A DNA stretch of 64,000 nt from Heterobilharzia americana (taxonomy: Eukaryota > Platyhelminthes > Trematoda > Strigeidida > Schistosomatidae). Location of the stretch: contig OX104134.1 of the NCBI GenBank assembly GCA_944470555.2, positions 11,387,248-11,451,247 on the forward strand, given 5' to 3'. Shown here one piece after another: positions 48,896 to 60,022 of this stretch (position 1 is its first letter; each line of letters begins with the position of its first letter). The notes beneath the pieces were generated by a model, which had not been told where the DNA came from, ran no database searches, and was given only the letters and a program-made list of their open reading frames with translations. The position numbers and the translations under genes were made by a program.

Positions 48896-51524
48896 TTTTT
48901 ACAAAGTTAACTCTTGTCCAAAAGGTGTCCTTTGAAATTGCAACTATGTAATTATAATGTGGTTTATAAATAACTAGACTTGGGAAATTTTGTGAATGGA
49001 AATCTAATAAAGTAGGATTTCCTTACAGTAATATTGTTATCATTCATAAAGTGAAAATAGAAGTGACTAAATTCCAATTAGGAATCTTCATATTTTGGTG
49101 CATTTATTATGAGTGTGTAATGCGTCAGAAGCCATACTGACTGACGTTTTTCATTGGCTTCGCTTTGACTTTTCTAACTAAGTTTCTGGGTTTTTGATGC
49201 TTCGCTTCAGTTGTACTTCTTCAAATGCTTCACTTTGAGGTATATAATGCAAAAAATCTCTTCTCATTGTGGTTAGACTTTATCATTCAGCGTTCACCTC
49301 TTTATGCTTAACAAACATGTTCCATCACCTTGGAGTCAAAAGCCATTTTCTGTGTTGTTTCTAACATTCCTCATTTGTCGGGATGATATATATATTAGAT
49401 TCACAGCGTTTATTTTATCAAACATGAAAGAATGATTTATTGTAACAGGCTGATTATGTAGCTATTGGGAATTGCAAAACAAGTGAACATTGGCCGGCAA
49501 ATTTTCATTTCATTTACTTACACTGGTCAACGTAATTCATGTCCCACTTCACCCTACCTCACCTCACCGCGAACATCTTCACCTTTCTAAAACTAATAAT
49601 TTCTTTATTTAATCGTGGGTTGCTTTTATTCTCTTAAAAGTGGGAAATTGAATTAAATTACTTTTTCCAGGTCATTTATTAAGGAATATAAATTTTCCAA
49701 GATGATTAATAGTAAGACGTTTCTTTTACTTTAGGATTATCATTGTGATTATTAACACTTTCTTCCTGTCTATCTCGAGCACCCGCTCACCCACCTATAC
49801 ATGCACACGTACATATTTCTTACTTTGTGAAACGAATCCAAAAACTATTAGTGTTTGTCAGTCCTTCCCCTATTCATTATGCTAGACGTCTTCTTCGTCA
49901 CTAACATTGGCAATAGCATTGTAGCCTTTGGTATAACTTTTTAGTAACTGCTTTAACACTCGTTCACAAAATGAAAAACTGTATCTACCGTTCATCTGTG
50001 ATGTGGTAATACACACATAAACAAACATCGGCACAACGCATCATTGCGCACCACTACAGTCATTATAGAATAAATCTCAGTGATTATATTACAGTTTGAA
50101 ACATTAACGACGTGAGAGAGTGGATAATACTTCTCATTTTATGGAGATTTTTTATGTAGGCAATGTGATGTGGGGGAGGTGGTATTCACAGAGGTGTTTA
50201 CAACACAAAACACATAATTCACATATATACACACAAATTCACGCGTAAATTAAACTACAGTTTCGTAATAAAGCGGTAGTGTGAATATTTTTAATAACCA
50301 CAACCGTGAAACAAATTTTCAAATCAGAATAAGAATGAATGACGACTCTTAGTGTTTTCATGCACATGTATTTGTCTGTCAGTATGTGTATACTGGTGGA
50401 TATTCATGGGAGAAATTATTAGATTGTAGATTTTGAATACTCAGTAAGAAATATTATCATCACTATCCAGGATTCAATTTTGAGTTATTCATTTAATAAA
50501 AAAATGAAAAAACCAGTCAGCTTATGATCAGAGAACCATCTGATGAGATGAAGCTTCAGGCAGATGTAAGTGTGAGTATCTTTACGAGCCTACATCTGAA
50601 TTTAGATTTCTGAGGTCAGTCAGTAATAGAACATTGACTATAGTATATAGCTCGATTATTTGTCCTAACTGATAACGTTGGAACATTCATCTTGCACTGA
50701 AGGTTAGAGTTTTCATTACTGTCAGAGAATTTATTATCAAGCAACTCAGAATACAATGGCCATAGTTTGGGAGTGTATCATCTGCCCAAGTTCATAACAG
50801 TCGGGAAATTGTTCGAAGGGACTATGGTAGATCGGTTCTTAATTAAATATTGTTCCCATCTGGTTAAATCAGTTTGGTTTGTGGAAATCTTTTAAAATTT
50901 ATGAACAAATGCTAAAGTTCCTTTAAGACTTGACCCCAGAATAAGTCGATATATGATGTCTGAATTTTGTGAACTGACATTCGTTTAACAATGACTAAAA
51001 AAGACCTTGGCGATAAACTAAAACAGTTGTCGTGATAGCTTGAAATTTTAAATTCATTTTGGAAAGTAATCTTCAAATAACAGCACTTAGAATCAAAAAA
51101 TGTATCTGTGTAGTTCTTCGGTATTTTTTGATATTTAAAGATTGTTCCAGTTGCCACTGAAATCCTTTTCGGTGCAATTACACCTCTGGCAAATTGTATT
51201 ACTGAATAAATTTAAGTAAATTATACTCTTTATATTAATTTTATGAATGTTTAAGCTGCCAAAGATGTTTGTGGTTACGTGGGATACGGTTTGTATTATA
51301 TGAACTAAGGGTGATAAACATTGTAGTTACGAGTTCAACAGAGCATTTCAGTAATCTATGAAGTGCCGTTATTCTGTAAGGATGCTTAGCTTTTATTGAA
51401 AGTGAAAGTTCTTCGCCCTATATTTGACAACTGAAAATATTCTCAGTCTTTGATTTTGAAAAGCTGCGTTACTTCAACAGAATCGAAGGTGGGTCAGCAA
51501 TCTGTATATTTCAAGTTGTTATAT

Positions 51525-51720
51525 ATCGTAGACTGACATCAGTTTGATGAACAAAGGTCAGAATCCAATGCTCTATATTTCCAACTTCTGTTAGCTCACG
51601 ATATAGCGCAACCGCCACCCAATGTCATCGATGAGTATCTGTCCTCACGACCATCAGGCTTTGACTCCACCGGTCACCACTTCTAATTGGAACTTCGGGA
51701 ATACTTCTCGAAGCTAGTCA
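51525..51720 (-). repeat. Family B fragment next to a foldback
   Basis: On the minus strand: gaggacagatactcatcga, ggttgcgctatatcgtgag, ctaacagaagttggaaatat and ttcatcaaactgatgtcagt. It is shuffled relative to the long copy and lies immediately before the foldback at 51745-51938. Confidence 0.5.
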
Positions 51721-51744
51721 CCAATGAGCACCAGTTCAGTTAAG

Positions 51745-51938
51745 TTTTGAGGGAGTTGTGGAGATTTGGAAATATTTCAAGTTGTTATTCATCGTAGACT
51801 GACATCAGTTAGAGGAGTCCCATACTAGGACGAAACAGCTGTCCAGTGCTCCCAGGTTTCCTTTGTTCCTCCAACTGATGTCAGTCTACAATGAGTAACA
51901 ACTTGAAGTATTTCCAAATCTCCACAACTCCCTCAAAA
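51745..51938. repeat. Foldback of family B ends around a hammerhead-like loop
   Basis: Two nearly identical inverted arms of about 70 bp (51745-51815 and 51869-51938) share ttttgagggagttgtggaga, tttggaaatacttcaagttg and gactgacatcagtt in reverse complement. The roughly 53 bp between them holds gtcccatactaggac, gaaacagctgtccagtgc and cccaggtttc: helix II (GTCC/GGAC), GAAA, the palindromic helix III ACAGCTGT and GTC of a hammerhead, lacking a good CUGANGA (TAGAGGA instead). Confidence 0.75.
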
Positions 51939-52499
51939 TTTAATCCGTATATTATTCAGAAACTGTACTTTCTGTATTATTGAGTTTCACTGTTGTTAGT
52001 AGGTATGGATCAGATCTTATAACCTGTCTGTTATCTTGTGACCGAATTAGCAATCCATTTACTGAGCTGAGTTACATGATATCATGCATAATGTGTTTTA
52101 GTGCCAGATATCAGCAGTCAACCAAATAAAACCATTGGGTCTAGTTTTCGTGCTTGTAGGCAATCGAAAGTGCAATGCTTATTGTGCACTCTTCATCTAT
52201 GCCCAGATTGAATGCTTTTAAAATGATTCGAATGAGTGAGCTGAATTTGTTTCTAATTACGTTTCAGGAGATCGGCTTTTGAACGGTATGACTACCCTTT
52301 ACATCCGGATCATTGTAGTTCGATTAATATCAGCCGGAAATAAGCATGAATGGGCCAGAACTGATAATGCTTCTTGGTAGCATCCGGTTTTGACATGTTC
52401 ATGACATGTTTTTTTGGAAATAAGTTAATTCTCTACAATAGTTGATATAGCACATCACTTTGTATTTTGCTGTGTGAATTGGATTCACTTTCAAGGGTT

Positions 52500-52870
52500 G
52501 CATATGGTTGTGCAAACAGGCTTCAGATTTAAACCAGCAGTCCTTGAATAACAGCTTGGAACTCTACCAACTCAGTTTGAAGATCAAGCTGGTGACCAGA
52601 ATTTAACTTCAATCAGAATGGTCTTTGCTTGGTTATCGTGTGAACACGTGAAACCTAACTATCTGCTCACAATCTTCACATGAGCTGCCCGACCAATACC
52701 TGTTGTCCTAGTCCGTATATGGATAAGTCATGAAGAAGGAGCGCTAGGAGGAGTTTTGATAAGATTGCACATAATTGTTGTGGTTTGGTTTACTATTAGA
52801 CCACTGGATAGGTAATGTCGGTTCAAATCTTGCCGTAGACTTTCATTTCGCCTTCAATCGTAACACGGAG
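52500..52870. repeat. Foldback element with tRNA-like arms, decayed copy
   Basis: Same arrangement as 44.31 kb: left arm gatttaaaccagcagtcct, ctaccaactcagtttgaag and ctggtgaccag; right arm gaccactggataggtaatg, ggttcaaatcttgccgtaga and ttcgccttcaatcg. About 200 bp separate the arms. Confidence 0.5.
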
Positions 52871-53589
52871 TTAATGATGTAAGTGTGTCAGGCAACGGCA
52901 ATCGCACATACTTGTACCGATAATTGGAAGTATTTTAGTGGTCGTCTTGGTAATTGAAGTAGATATTAATGATAGGTTTGTCATGTGAGGCATCAATAAA
53001 GTGACAGTAGTCTTACTAAAACTATTCTGCTGATAAACGCTAATTGAATGTCACTGTTTTTTTGACAGTTTTGCTTTCTTTTAAAAGTAAGATGTGAATA
53101 ATGATGAGATGCTTAGATTTTTTATATGGTTGCTTAAAATATCCTCACCCCCAAGTCAATGATTACGTAAATGTATGGCGTTGGAAATCAGTTGACAGGA
53201 AGCATAAAACCTAGGTTTCGTGCTTTTAGTTCGTATTGATGAGTACTAAAAGTCAGAAAACCTAGGTCTGTGGCCTTCTGTCGTTTGACGTCCAACGTTC
53301 AACATCAAAATATCGTCTACCACAGTGTCGAATCACTTAGCTCATAGGCCACATCGTAGACTCGGTCGACAGACTTCGATCAGTGCTGAGCACTAAGCTA
53401 AATAGGTTGCCCACTGGTGACAGATTCGTGTATATTTATGTAAACTTTGAATTTTTACTATACTAACCTCTAACCGCATGGTAGCTTTATCATATAATCT
53501 AGCTCCAATGATGACGGAAACCCATGTGTGGGGTTTGAAGCAAAAAAATGAATTGAAATTCACCTATCATCCTTGCGCTAGTTCATGCA

Positions 53590-53690
53590 GTACGCAATGA
53601 GCCACACCAGTTTTGTGAGGGCTAGTGATGCATACTACCTGGCTGCGGGAGCCTCAGTTGGTGCAGCCAGGACGTACTTATTACCCATTG
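53590..53690. repeat. Second copy of the gagccacac repeat
   Basis: Reads aatgagccacaccagttttg, gagggctagtgatgcatac and acctggctgcgggagcc, matching 10660-10710. It is a short dispersed fragment with no further structure seen. Confidence 0.45.
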
Positions 53691-56600
53691 GTTGAAAATC
53701 AATTATGTAGATCAATCCACCATGTCTCAACAAAATTTTGTAGGATGCAGTGACTTTGTATCATATATGGAACAAGGAGTTACTTGTCACTGTTTTAAAA
53801 ATTCATCTCTGACAAAAGTTAGTAAGTACAAAGTGTAGTTACAAGATATCTTATAGGCTACCTTTAGCCATCCACCAACCACTTACCTGTATGAAGAACG
53901 TACACTGAAAATAAGCAAGTTATGAGATAAGGTAGGTGACTTAGGAATCTGAAGTAAAATTTTCCTGACTGCTTTATATATATTTCTGACCATTTTGTCC
54001 AATGGTCTTGTTGCTGACCCAGTTAGTCACCATAATAGTATGTTCTCCTCATTGTTTAAGTTGAAGATGTTAATCATAACTGAATATCTTCATAGAATTA
54101 ATCATTATGAGGGGTGTTTCATTAATTGGTATAATAGGTGAATAAGTTATTGGCTTAAACAATCGCAAATCTTATCATGTATCGCGTTCCAAATCTATGA
54201 ACTAGTGAGCATTAGATGACATTTACTGTAACAACGGGTATTGGTAGATGGATACCACAACATGGTCATCAGAAGATCTTATGCTGACTAGTGAATAAGC
54301 GATAATTTGATCGTATCCTCCTTTTTATCATCTACGTATTCCTATAGTGTAAGTATACATTTCATGAATTTTCTGTCCATCAACTATGTAAAGTAAAGAC
54401 GTGAGAGGAATGCAGGACAATATGTTCATATCTCGTCAGTTTCCTTGTTTATATTTTTAGAATTTACATTACTGAGCTTTTGGAAATACTCGATAAGCAT
54501 CAAAAATAATTTGTTATTTTGATCAAGTATTCTCTGAAGTGAATGATTTAATAGCATTTAGTGGGGGATTACCTGTTGGGAAAGTTTTCCTATATCTGCC
54601 TTGATGTTGGATAGTTTGGAACAGTTTACCAGAGATAATGGACATTGATACCGTACTTTTTGGTGTTTATCTACAACATCTATGAAACTAATGATCTATG
54701 AGAGACTTGGTTAGGTATCATTTTGCACAACAGTTAGAAAGTTTACTAATGATCTGTTGAGAATATAATGAGTTTTTTCCTTGGTTTTAATCACAAGCAA
54801 GCATGAAAAGTGTCTACAGCTTCCTATTGATTACACGAAAATGTGCAACACAATACATGATTCTTACTGATTTTGAGTCATTCATTCTGGTGGTCACTTT
54901 AGGCACCTTGTTGACAGAATTCGATTAGTGCTGGAAACTAGACGGTGAGATATCGATGGCTTTCTAAGAAATAATGAACACCAGTAAAAATCTTTATATA
55001 GGTGGGACTTTGCTACTGATCCCATAGCTAAAAGTTAAAGAAGTGATATAAACTTCTAGTCAATATGTTGATTAGCAAATCAGAAACAAATATATGTAAG
55101 ATAACTACAGAATGCACTCTGGTCTTTGTGAATATTTGTTGTTTAAACTGGTTCACATGATTTCATCTACATTGGTTACCTACTTAGGAATAACCAGTTT
55201 CATGTTCCCTAGTCAAAATTGCTCACAAAGTGCTGTTGATGATTTTTGAAATATGGTTAGCCTACTAGGAAACTTATCATCTCAGTGGACTTTGGTTGAT
55301 ATTAGGTAGTGGGGGCAATCCACGAGCAGCCTTAGACTTAGATAAATGATTGGCAGAATTCGGTTAGTAATTAAAACTAAACATGAAATTGATACTCTTT
55401 ATTAACCAAACAATGTATATCACCTAGTCCCCCTGGAGGTTATTCTCCACCTGATTGGTTTTTTGGTGCAACGTCTCTGACTACAACACTGGATAAAGAG
55501 AGGTTGGATTTCTCAAGAGAATTCAGTCCCCGTGGGGTTGAAGATACATTTTGGGAAGAAGCACAAAACCTATGTGCAAGGCTTTCTGCCCACCGCCTCC
55601 ATCAAACAAACACAAGTTTCATCCACCTTTTCAGTTGCATAGAGTACCCAGAGGCATGGATAGTAACGGAACATTTCACTATTTAAATATCAATTGAGTA
55701 AGCCATTTTTTCTAGAAAATATAGTAAGAATGTCTTACACGTTTGTTGGAAGGATTATTCATCAGAATACAAACAATATGGATAAATACCACTTGAAAAT
55801 AGATTGCTGGTTACGATAAGATGTATGTGTCTTAAGAAAGTATGCGGCGTAATATCAGCCACCTGGCTACATTACTTCTTTGCATTTGTTTATCAAACTG
55901 CTATCGCGATGTAACAAAAAGAGCTCGCTCTTTGTTTCAGCAGACAGGTTGTCTTATTACACCAGTTCATTATTGATAGTTCAGTAAATCAAGTATAAGA
56001 ACTTCTGCTGTATTCTGGACAGAAGCATTACGAAATTAGGATTTCACGTGAGTAGACTGCCAACTCTCATCCATGAAACATTTTGATGATGCTAACAATA
56101 TCATCTATAGAAATGTTGTACGTGGATGATGATAGGAGTGAACCAAAAACTTGGTTCGGATGAATGACCTTTGGCATACGAATCGTTCAAATTGATTTAA
56201 GAGATATGACTGCTTCTCAGCAGTTAGACTTACTGTCAACTAAGACTGTCTCAAACTGTTCAGTAATCAGTAGTGGTAACAACCAGAGTTATCATACTAA
56301 AAGAAACAATAGCGATTTAATTTATTTCTATACAATTAAATCACAGTAGACAAGTATTTCTAAACTGTTTCTCATTTTCACTGTATTGCATCTGTAGGTC
56401 ACCTTATGCCGTTTTCAGTTACACATGCCATTTAGTAGTATATTTCTTCTGCATCATTTTGTTTGACTAATTTGGCTTAAAACGTAGTGAACGTGTTCAT
56501 GATTCATTAAGTCACATTGAAATTTAGAATAGAAGTGAAACACTGCTATTCTAGTTGCTTGAATCGGTTGTTTGTTACCTTTGATTATATACATTTTTTA

Positions 56601-56864
56601 AGCTTCTGGTATCGTAAACGCGTCAATTCACTGCAAACTGTGAGACAAAAATGACCATGCAAAACATTGCCTGACAGTTTGAATAGCAGCCATCTAATTG
56701 ATCAAAGGCACTATTATTTACAATAATTTCATAAGACGTACATGCGATAGATTTCCATTTTAAATGCAGAGGCTATATTAACATATTCTCACTTTGTCTA
56801 AAACAATCAAACTCGCAGGTTGTATTAAAGTTACGACAAGTTTTATGTGATATTAGTTATCACA

Positions 56865-57010
56865 GTCGTGGTATGGAGGACTAGTATTGATACTGGCTGA
56901 CGGTTGAAGGTGAAATGGGCCGCTGAGGGATTCGAATTTGCGACCACCGGGTTTCCGGAACGATGCTCTACCAACTAAACTATGAGATCAGACTGCCGAC
57001 CAGATTTTCA
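56865..57010 (-). repeat. tRNA-like half of the foldback family
   Basis: The minus strand reads atagtttagttggtagagca (A box), then ggaaacccggtggtc and aaattcgaatccctc (B box), and ends in ttcaaccgtcagccagtatc and the flank tagtcctccataccacg, as in the right arm at 44.65 kb. Only one arm is present. It resembles a tRNA but lacks a pairable acceptor stem, so it is not called as a tRNA gene. Confidence 0.6.
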
Positions 57011-57269
57011 ATTTACACCCATATTAGCAGAGTACGTTCACAAAGATCTGTCTGTTTTTTGATCAAAATCAAATTCCTATCAATCTGTGTTTCAGTGCTC
57101 ACTAATGATATACTTCCAAAGAGACTTACCAAGGCACTAATGCGAATTCGTATCCTAGGAAGTCAACCAAGTCTGGTATGAGGACAAATACTCACCAAGA
57201 ACTCTATATGATATATATGATATGATAAATTCATAGGAGTTCGAAAAAGCAGATCATTCCATTCTGATT

Positions 57270-57455
57270 TAGTGACTCAATAATCATGCGCTTACAGCAA
57301 TACCAGTAGGTCCTAGGTTGAACCACTGGTGGAGTCATAGATACGCACTACTGGGGAGTACCACATTGGGATAAAGCAGCTGTCCAGTGCTTCAAGTTTT
57401 TCAGTGGTCCATCGCTTAATGTCAGTTCATGATGAATACCGCCTTGAAATCTGCA
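57270..57455 (+). repeat. Family B hammerhead-derived repeat with tRNA-like part
   Basis: Reads agtaggtcctaggttgaacc (B-box-like), gcactactggggagtacc, gataaagcagctgtccagtg and cgcttaatgtcagttcatga. CTGGGGA stands where CTGANGA is expected and ATAAA replaces GAAA. The helix I pair GCACT/AGTGC is kept. Confidence 0.62.
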
Positions 57456-58377
57456 TTTCGTTTCTTTTTTTCCTCCACATAGTGTCAGCCAAGTAGGTTG
57501 TCAAAGCGTTCAAATTTTAGTGCATTTAAACTGACGTAGATTGTTCAGAGAAATTCAGTTTCCGTTGGAAATCAGCTGCCAGTATTCAGGTGTGTCTGTA
57601 GGTCAAATCCATGTTCTTTAACTGATGAAGGTAGTCCTTTCATTTAGAATGCTTGTTTTATAATACACTACTTGACAGAATTGTTAAGTTTCTGCAATTA
57701 GTTATGCACCATTTGCTGTAACTGAGGGACAGTTGCTAGAAGGACTGCTCGCATTCAGTTGGTTGATGATATTTTTTGATGTGATAGAGTTTTTAAGTGG
57801 ATCCACTTAGAACACTTTTGGATAACTGCATTTGGAGAAATTGACTCCAACATCAATTCATTTATGAAAACGAAGTGCTGAGCAGAATGACTAAAGATGA
57901 ACTATGGGTATAAAGCTCTTTAGAAAATAAACCTTACTAAACATTCACCTCCGAATATTGACTGAACTAGTCACCACTGCACCAGACTTCGTAGCTGCTA
58001 TTTCGATGGTTCTATGACTGAGCAGTTTGAATGCAAAACCGGTCATGGGGTATGAAAGCAATCAGCTAGTTGATGTTTAAACGCTTGAGTACTGTTAGTC
58101 TGCACACGTTCCGTGATATACATGCTCAAGTACACTGATACGTATTCACTTTTTGAGTTGTATTTCAATTTCAAGTATAAAAGATGATATATACATCCTA
58201 CTTTCATCAAGGTTGTCATTTTTAAGTCAGTTTACTACTTGATCACACTACACTAGAAATAAATTTCAATGGAAAAAGATAACGCGAGGAATAAGACCGA
58301 ATATTGTTGATTAGCCTGTTTGGTTTTCTGTGTAAGTGAAAATGATTTAAGACATATGCACAAGAGACATCTCATGT

Positions 58378-58545
58378 GCTCTAGTGGCGTAGTGGATAAC
58401 TCTGGTATTTAAAGCCATGAGTACTGGGTTCTAGTCTCATTGAGAATAACATCACCCACCGGGGTGCTGGTACACCTAGCTGACGAGTCCCGAACAGGAT
58501 GAATTACCCGTCCTGTGTTCCACTGTTAGCCACCAAGTAGACTAC
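58378..58545 (+). mobile_element. Sm-alpha-like SINE with decayed hammerhead
   Basis: An A-box-like agtggcgtagtggataac and a B-box-like gggttctagtctc (about 58.43 kb) precede a hammerhead with CTGACGA (58480-58486), helix II GTCC/GGAT and GTC (58510-58512). The GAAA element reads GAAT (58501-58504), which breaks the A15.1-U16.1 pair. The unit ends in ttccactgttagccacc. It is probably inactive. Confidence 0.7.
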
Positions 58546-59187
58546 AATGAAATGCAACAGTTCGAAAATTCGTTTGTAGAGTCATACTCTCATTTATGTA
58601 GTAAGTAAAGGGTATCAATTAGAAAACTCTCCACTATTTAAAAAGTCTATTTTCCTCTTCACTGAGAATTTTAACACATGATCTTCTTGATACAATCCTC
58701 TTTAGGTACGTTTTCATTTAGATATGCTTAACTTTATATTCTTTATGAGGTTTTATTAAACCAGGGGGGAAACAACGTATCTTCCAATCATGAGATATTT
58801 TTGTGTCAGATTATTATAGAGCAAAACTAACTGTGGCAGAACACAGTGGGATTATTCAATCTATGGAGCCTTCAAAAAGAATACGCTCGAAGAAAACGAT
58901 TTAGAAATAGTTTCTTGAGACCACAAAGAACTTCGAGTCAGCTCTTAAATGTTTAAGTGTATAAAGTGTTCGACTATAACCAGTTTGGTATACATGTAAT
59001 GGTGTAGTTATCTAGCTTTTTGAAGAGGTAAGCAACACTATAAGTAGTTCAATTACGGCTAATGTGACTCTACTCTTGAGTGACGAATGTTCGGTTGCCA
59101 ACTAAAAAATATTTTTGCCGAAGCTTGGAACTCTTTTCGATAACAAATACGAAGCTTAAAAAATTAATAGTTTTTTTGATAATTTAT

Positions 59188-59650
59188 GCAGTTTGAAATT
59201 GACTTACAAATTCCATTGTCCACGTTGACATTTCTTTCGGCTGAGAAGTTTTTCAGTTGTTCAGTATGGTGACAGCAGGGTTCATGGTGGAAATCACCCG
59301 GAGCCAAGATCACAAGGTATGACCTCAGAAACTAAAGTGTCATATACTGACGAAATATACTGATTGTTTGGATACTATTCAGGCCGTTCTATAGTTCGAC
59401 AACTGAAAACTTACTCAGCTAGGAGAAACGTCAACTTTGGTCCTGCAATTTATAAACCATCGCTATTTGGTCATCCTACTTACGATATACCGTTCCATCT
59501 AAGTCTGCTATCCAGACTGGAATGATCTGAACAGTTCAGCTTTTTGAGATGAATCCAGCCGGGTACACTGCTTATGAACTTGGTTTCAAACGAGCGATAT
59601 AGCCGTGTAATGTTAAGATCACTTGTACCTGGGTGGCGAAATCTACAGGT
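59188..59650 (+). repeat. Composite foldback repeat C, second copy
   Basis: Arms at about 59221-59263 and 59398-59440 (cgttgacatttctttcggct against the reverse complement of gctaggagaaacgtcaactt) enclose catggtggaaatcacccgga. Downstream at 59565-59612 is the same hammerhead-like region in worse shape: CTTATGA, CGAGC, GATA, GTG. The same parts occur in the same order as at 28.42 kb. Confidence 0.6.
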
Positions 59651-59821
59651 GAGTCCAAGTGGTTCCTAACTAAAGAAGTAGTTAAGTAGTAAGTTCCTGA
59701 AAAAGTTCATAATGTTCAATGCAAGACGTTAAAGCCTTAAAATCCTAGCTTTTATCAAAAATACATGGCGAAAACTGTGTTGTAAAGAATAATGCATATT
59801 GTAATGTAAAGCCACGCTAAC

Positions 59822-60022
59822 CTTGACAAAGTCTGTACTTCGTATATTTCCGCTGACAACTCCTGTTTCATCTTTGAAAAAGTCACGTATAAATTTAACT
59901 GCATTTGCCACACTGTGTGGAGTTGGAATCACATTGAAGGGAACTGGCAGAGTACTACCATTATCAATATAATTTAACCACAACTGGGTACGCGCGAATT
60001 TCCACTCCACGTCACAGTCCTC
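59822..60022 (-). CDS. TRPC-type cation channel, internal exon with TRP box
   Basis: This is the first exon of the channel gene inside the window (residues 1-67 of the visible part). It starts after an acceptor reading tttctag at 60023 and ends in AAG before the donor gttagc at 59821; both ends are phase 0. The residues [10 protein letters not shown] followed by [14 protein letters not shown] are the hallmark of the TRPC subfamily, where the TRP box directly follows helix S6 and couples the gate to the cytoplasmic domain. TRPC channels are tetrameric plasma-membrane cation channels that admit calcium, usually downstream of phospholipase C. The membrane helices and pore must be encoded upstream, beyond base 64000; I found no S5-S6 exon between 60 and 64 kb. 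The exact member (TRPC or TRP-gamma like) cannot be fixed from the tail alone. Confidence 0.88.

Larger units (their letters stand above)
39352..59821 (-). other. Intron of the TRPC gene, about 20.5 kb
   Basis: Lies between the TRP-box exon and the LVRRY exon. It contains hammerhead-derived repeats (46.74, 48.82, 51.52, 51.75, 57.27, 58.38 kb), tRNA-like foldback elements (44.31, 52.50, 56.87 kb), a tRNA-like fragment (53.59 kb) and a composite foldback repeat (59.19 kb). From 39.4 to 44.3 kb I see only AT-rich sequence without recognisable content. Confidence 0.7.

Noticed and set aside
56925..57000. tRNA gene on the minus strand
   Set aside because: Good A and B boxes, but the ends do not pair as an acceptor stem and the flanks match the 44.3 kb repeat, so it is a repeat fragment.
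57201..57230. tatatgatatatatgatatg as a regulatory element
   Set aside because: Simple AT-rich low-complexity sequence.
59341..59360. GACGAAA at 59.35 kb as a further hammerhead
   Set aside because: No CUGANGA and no helix II partner around it.
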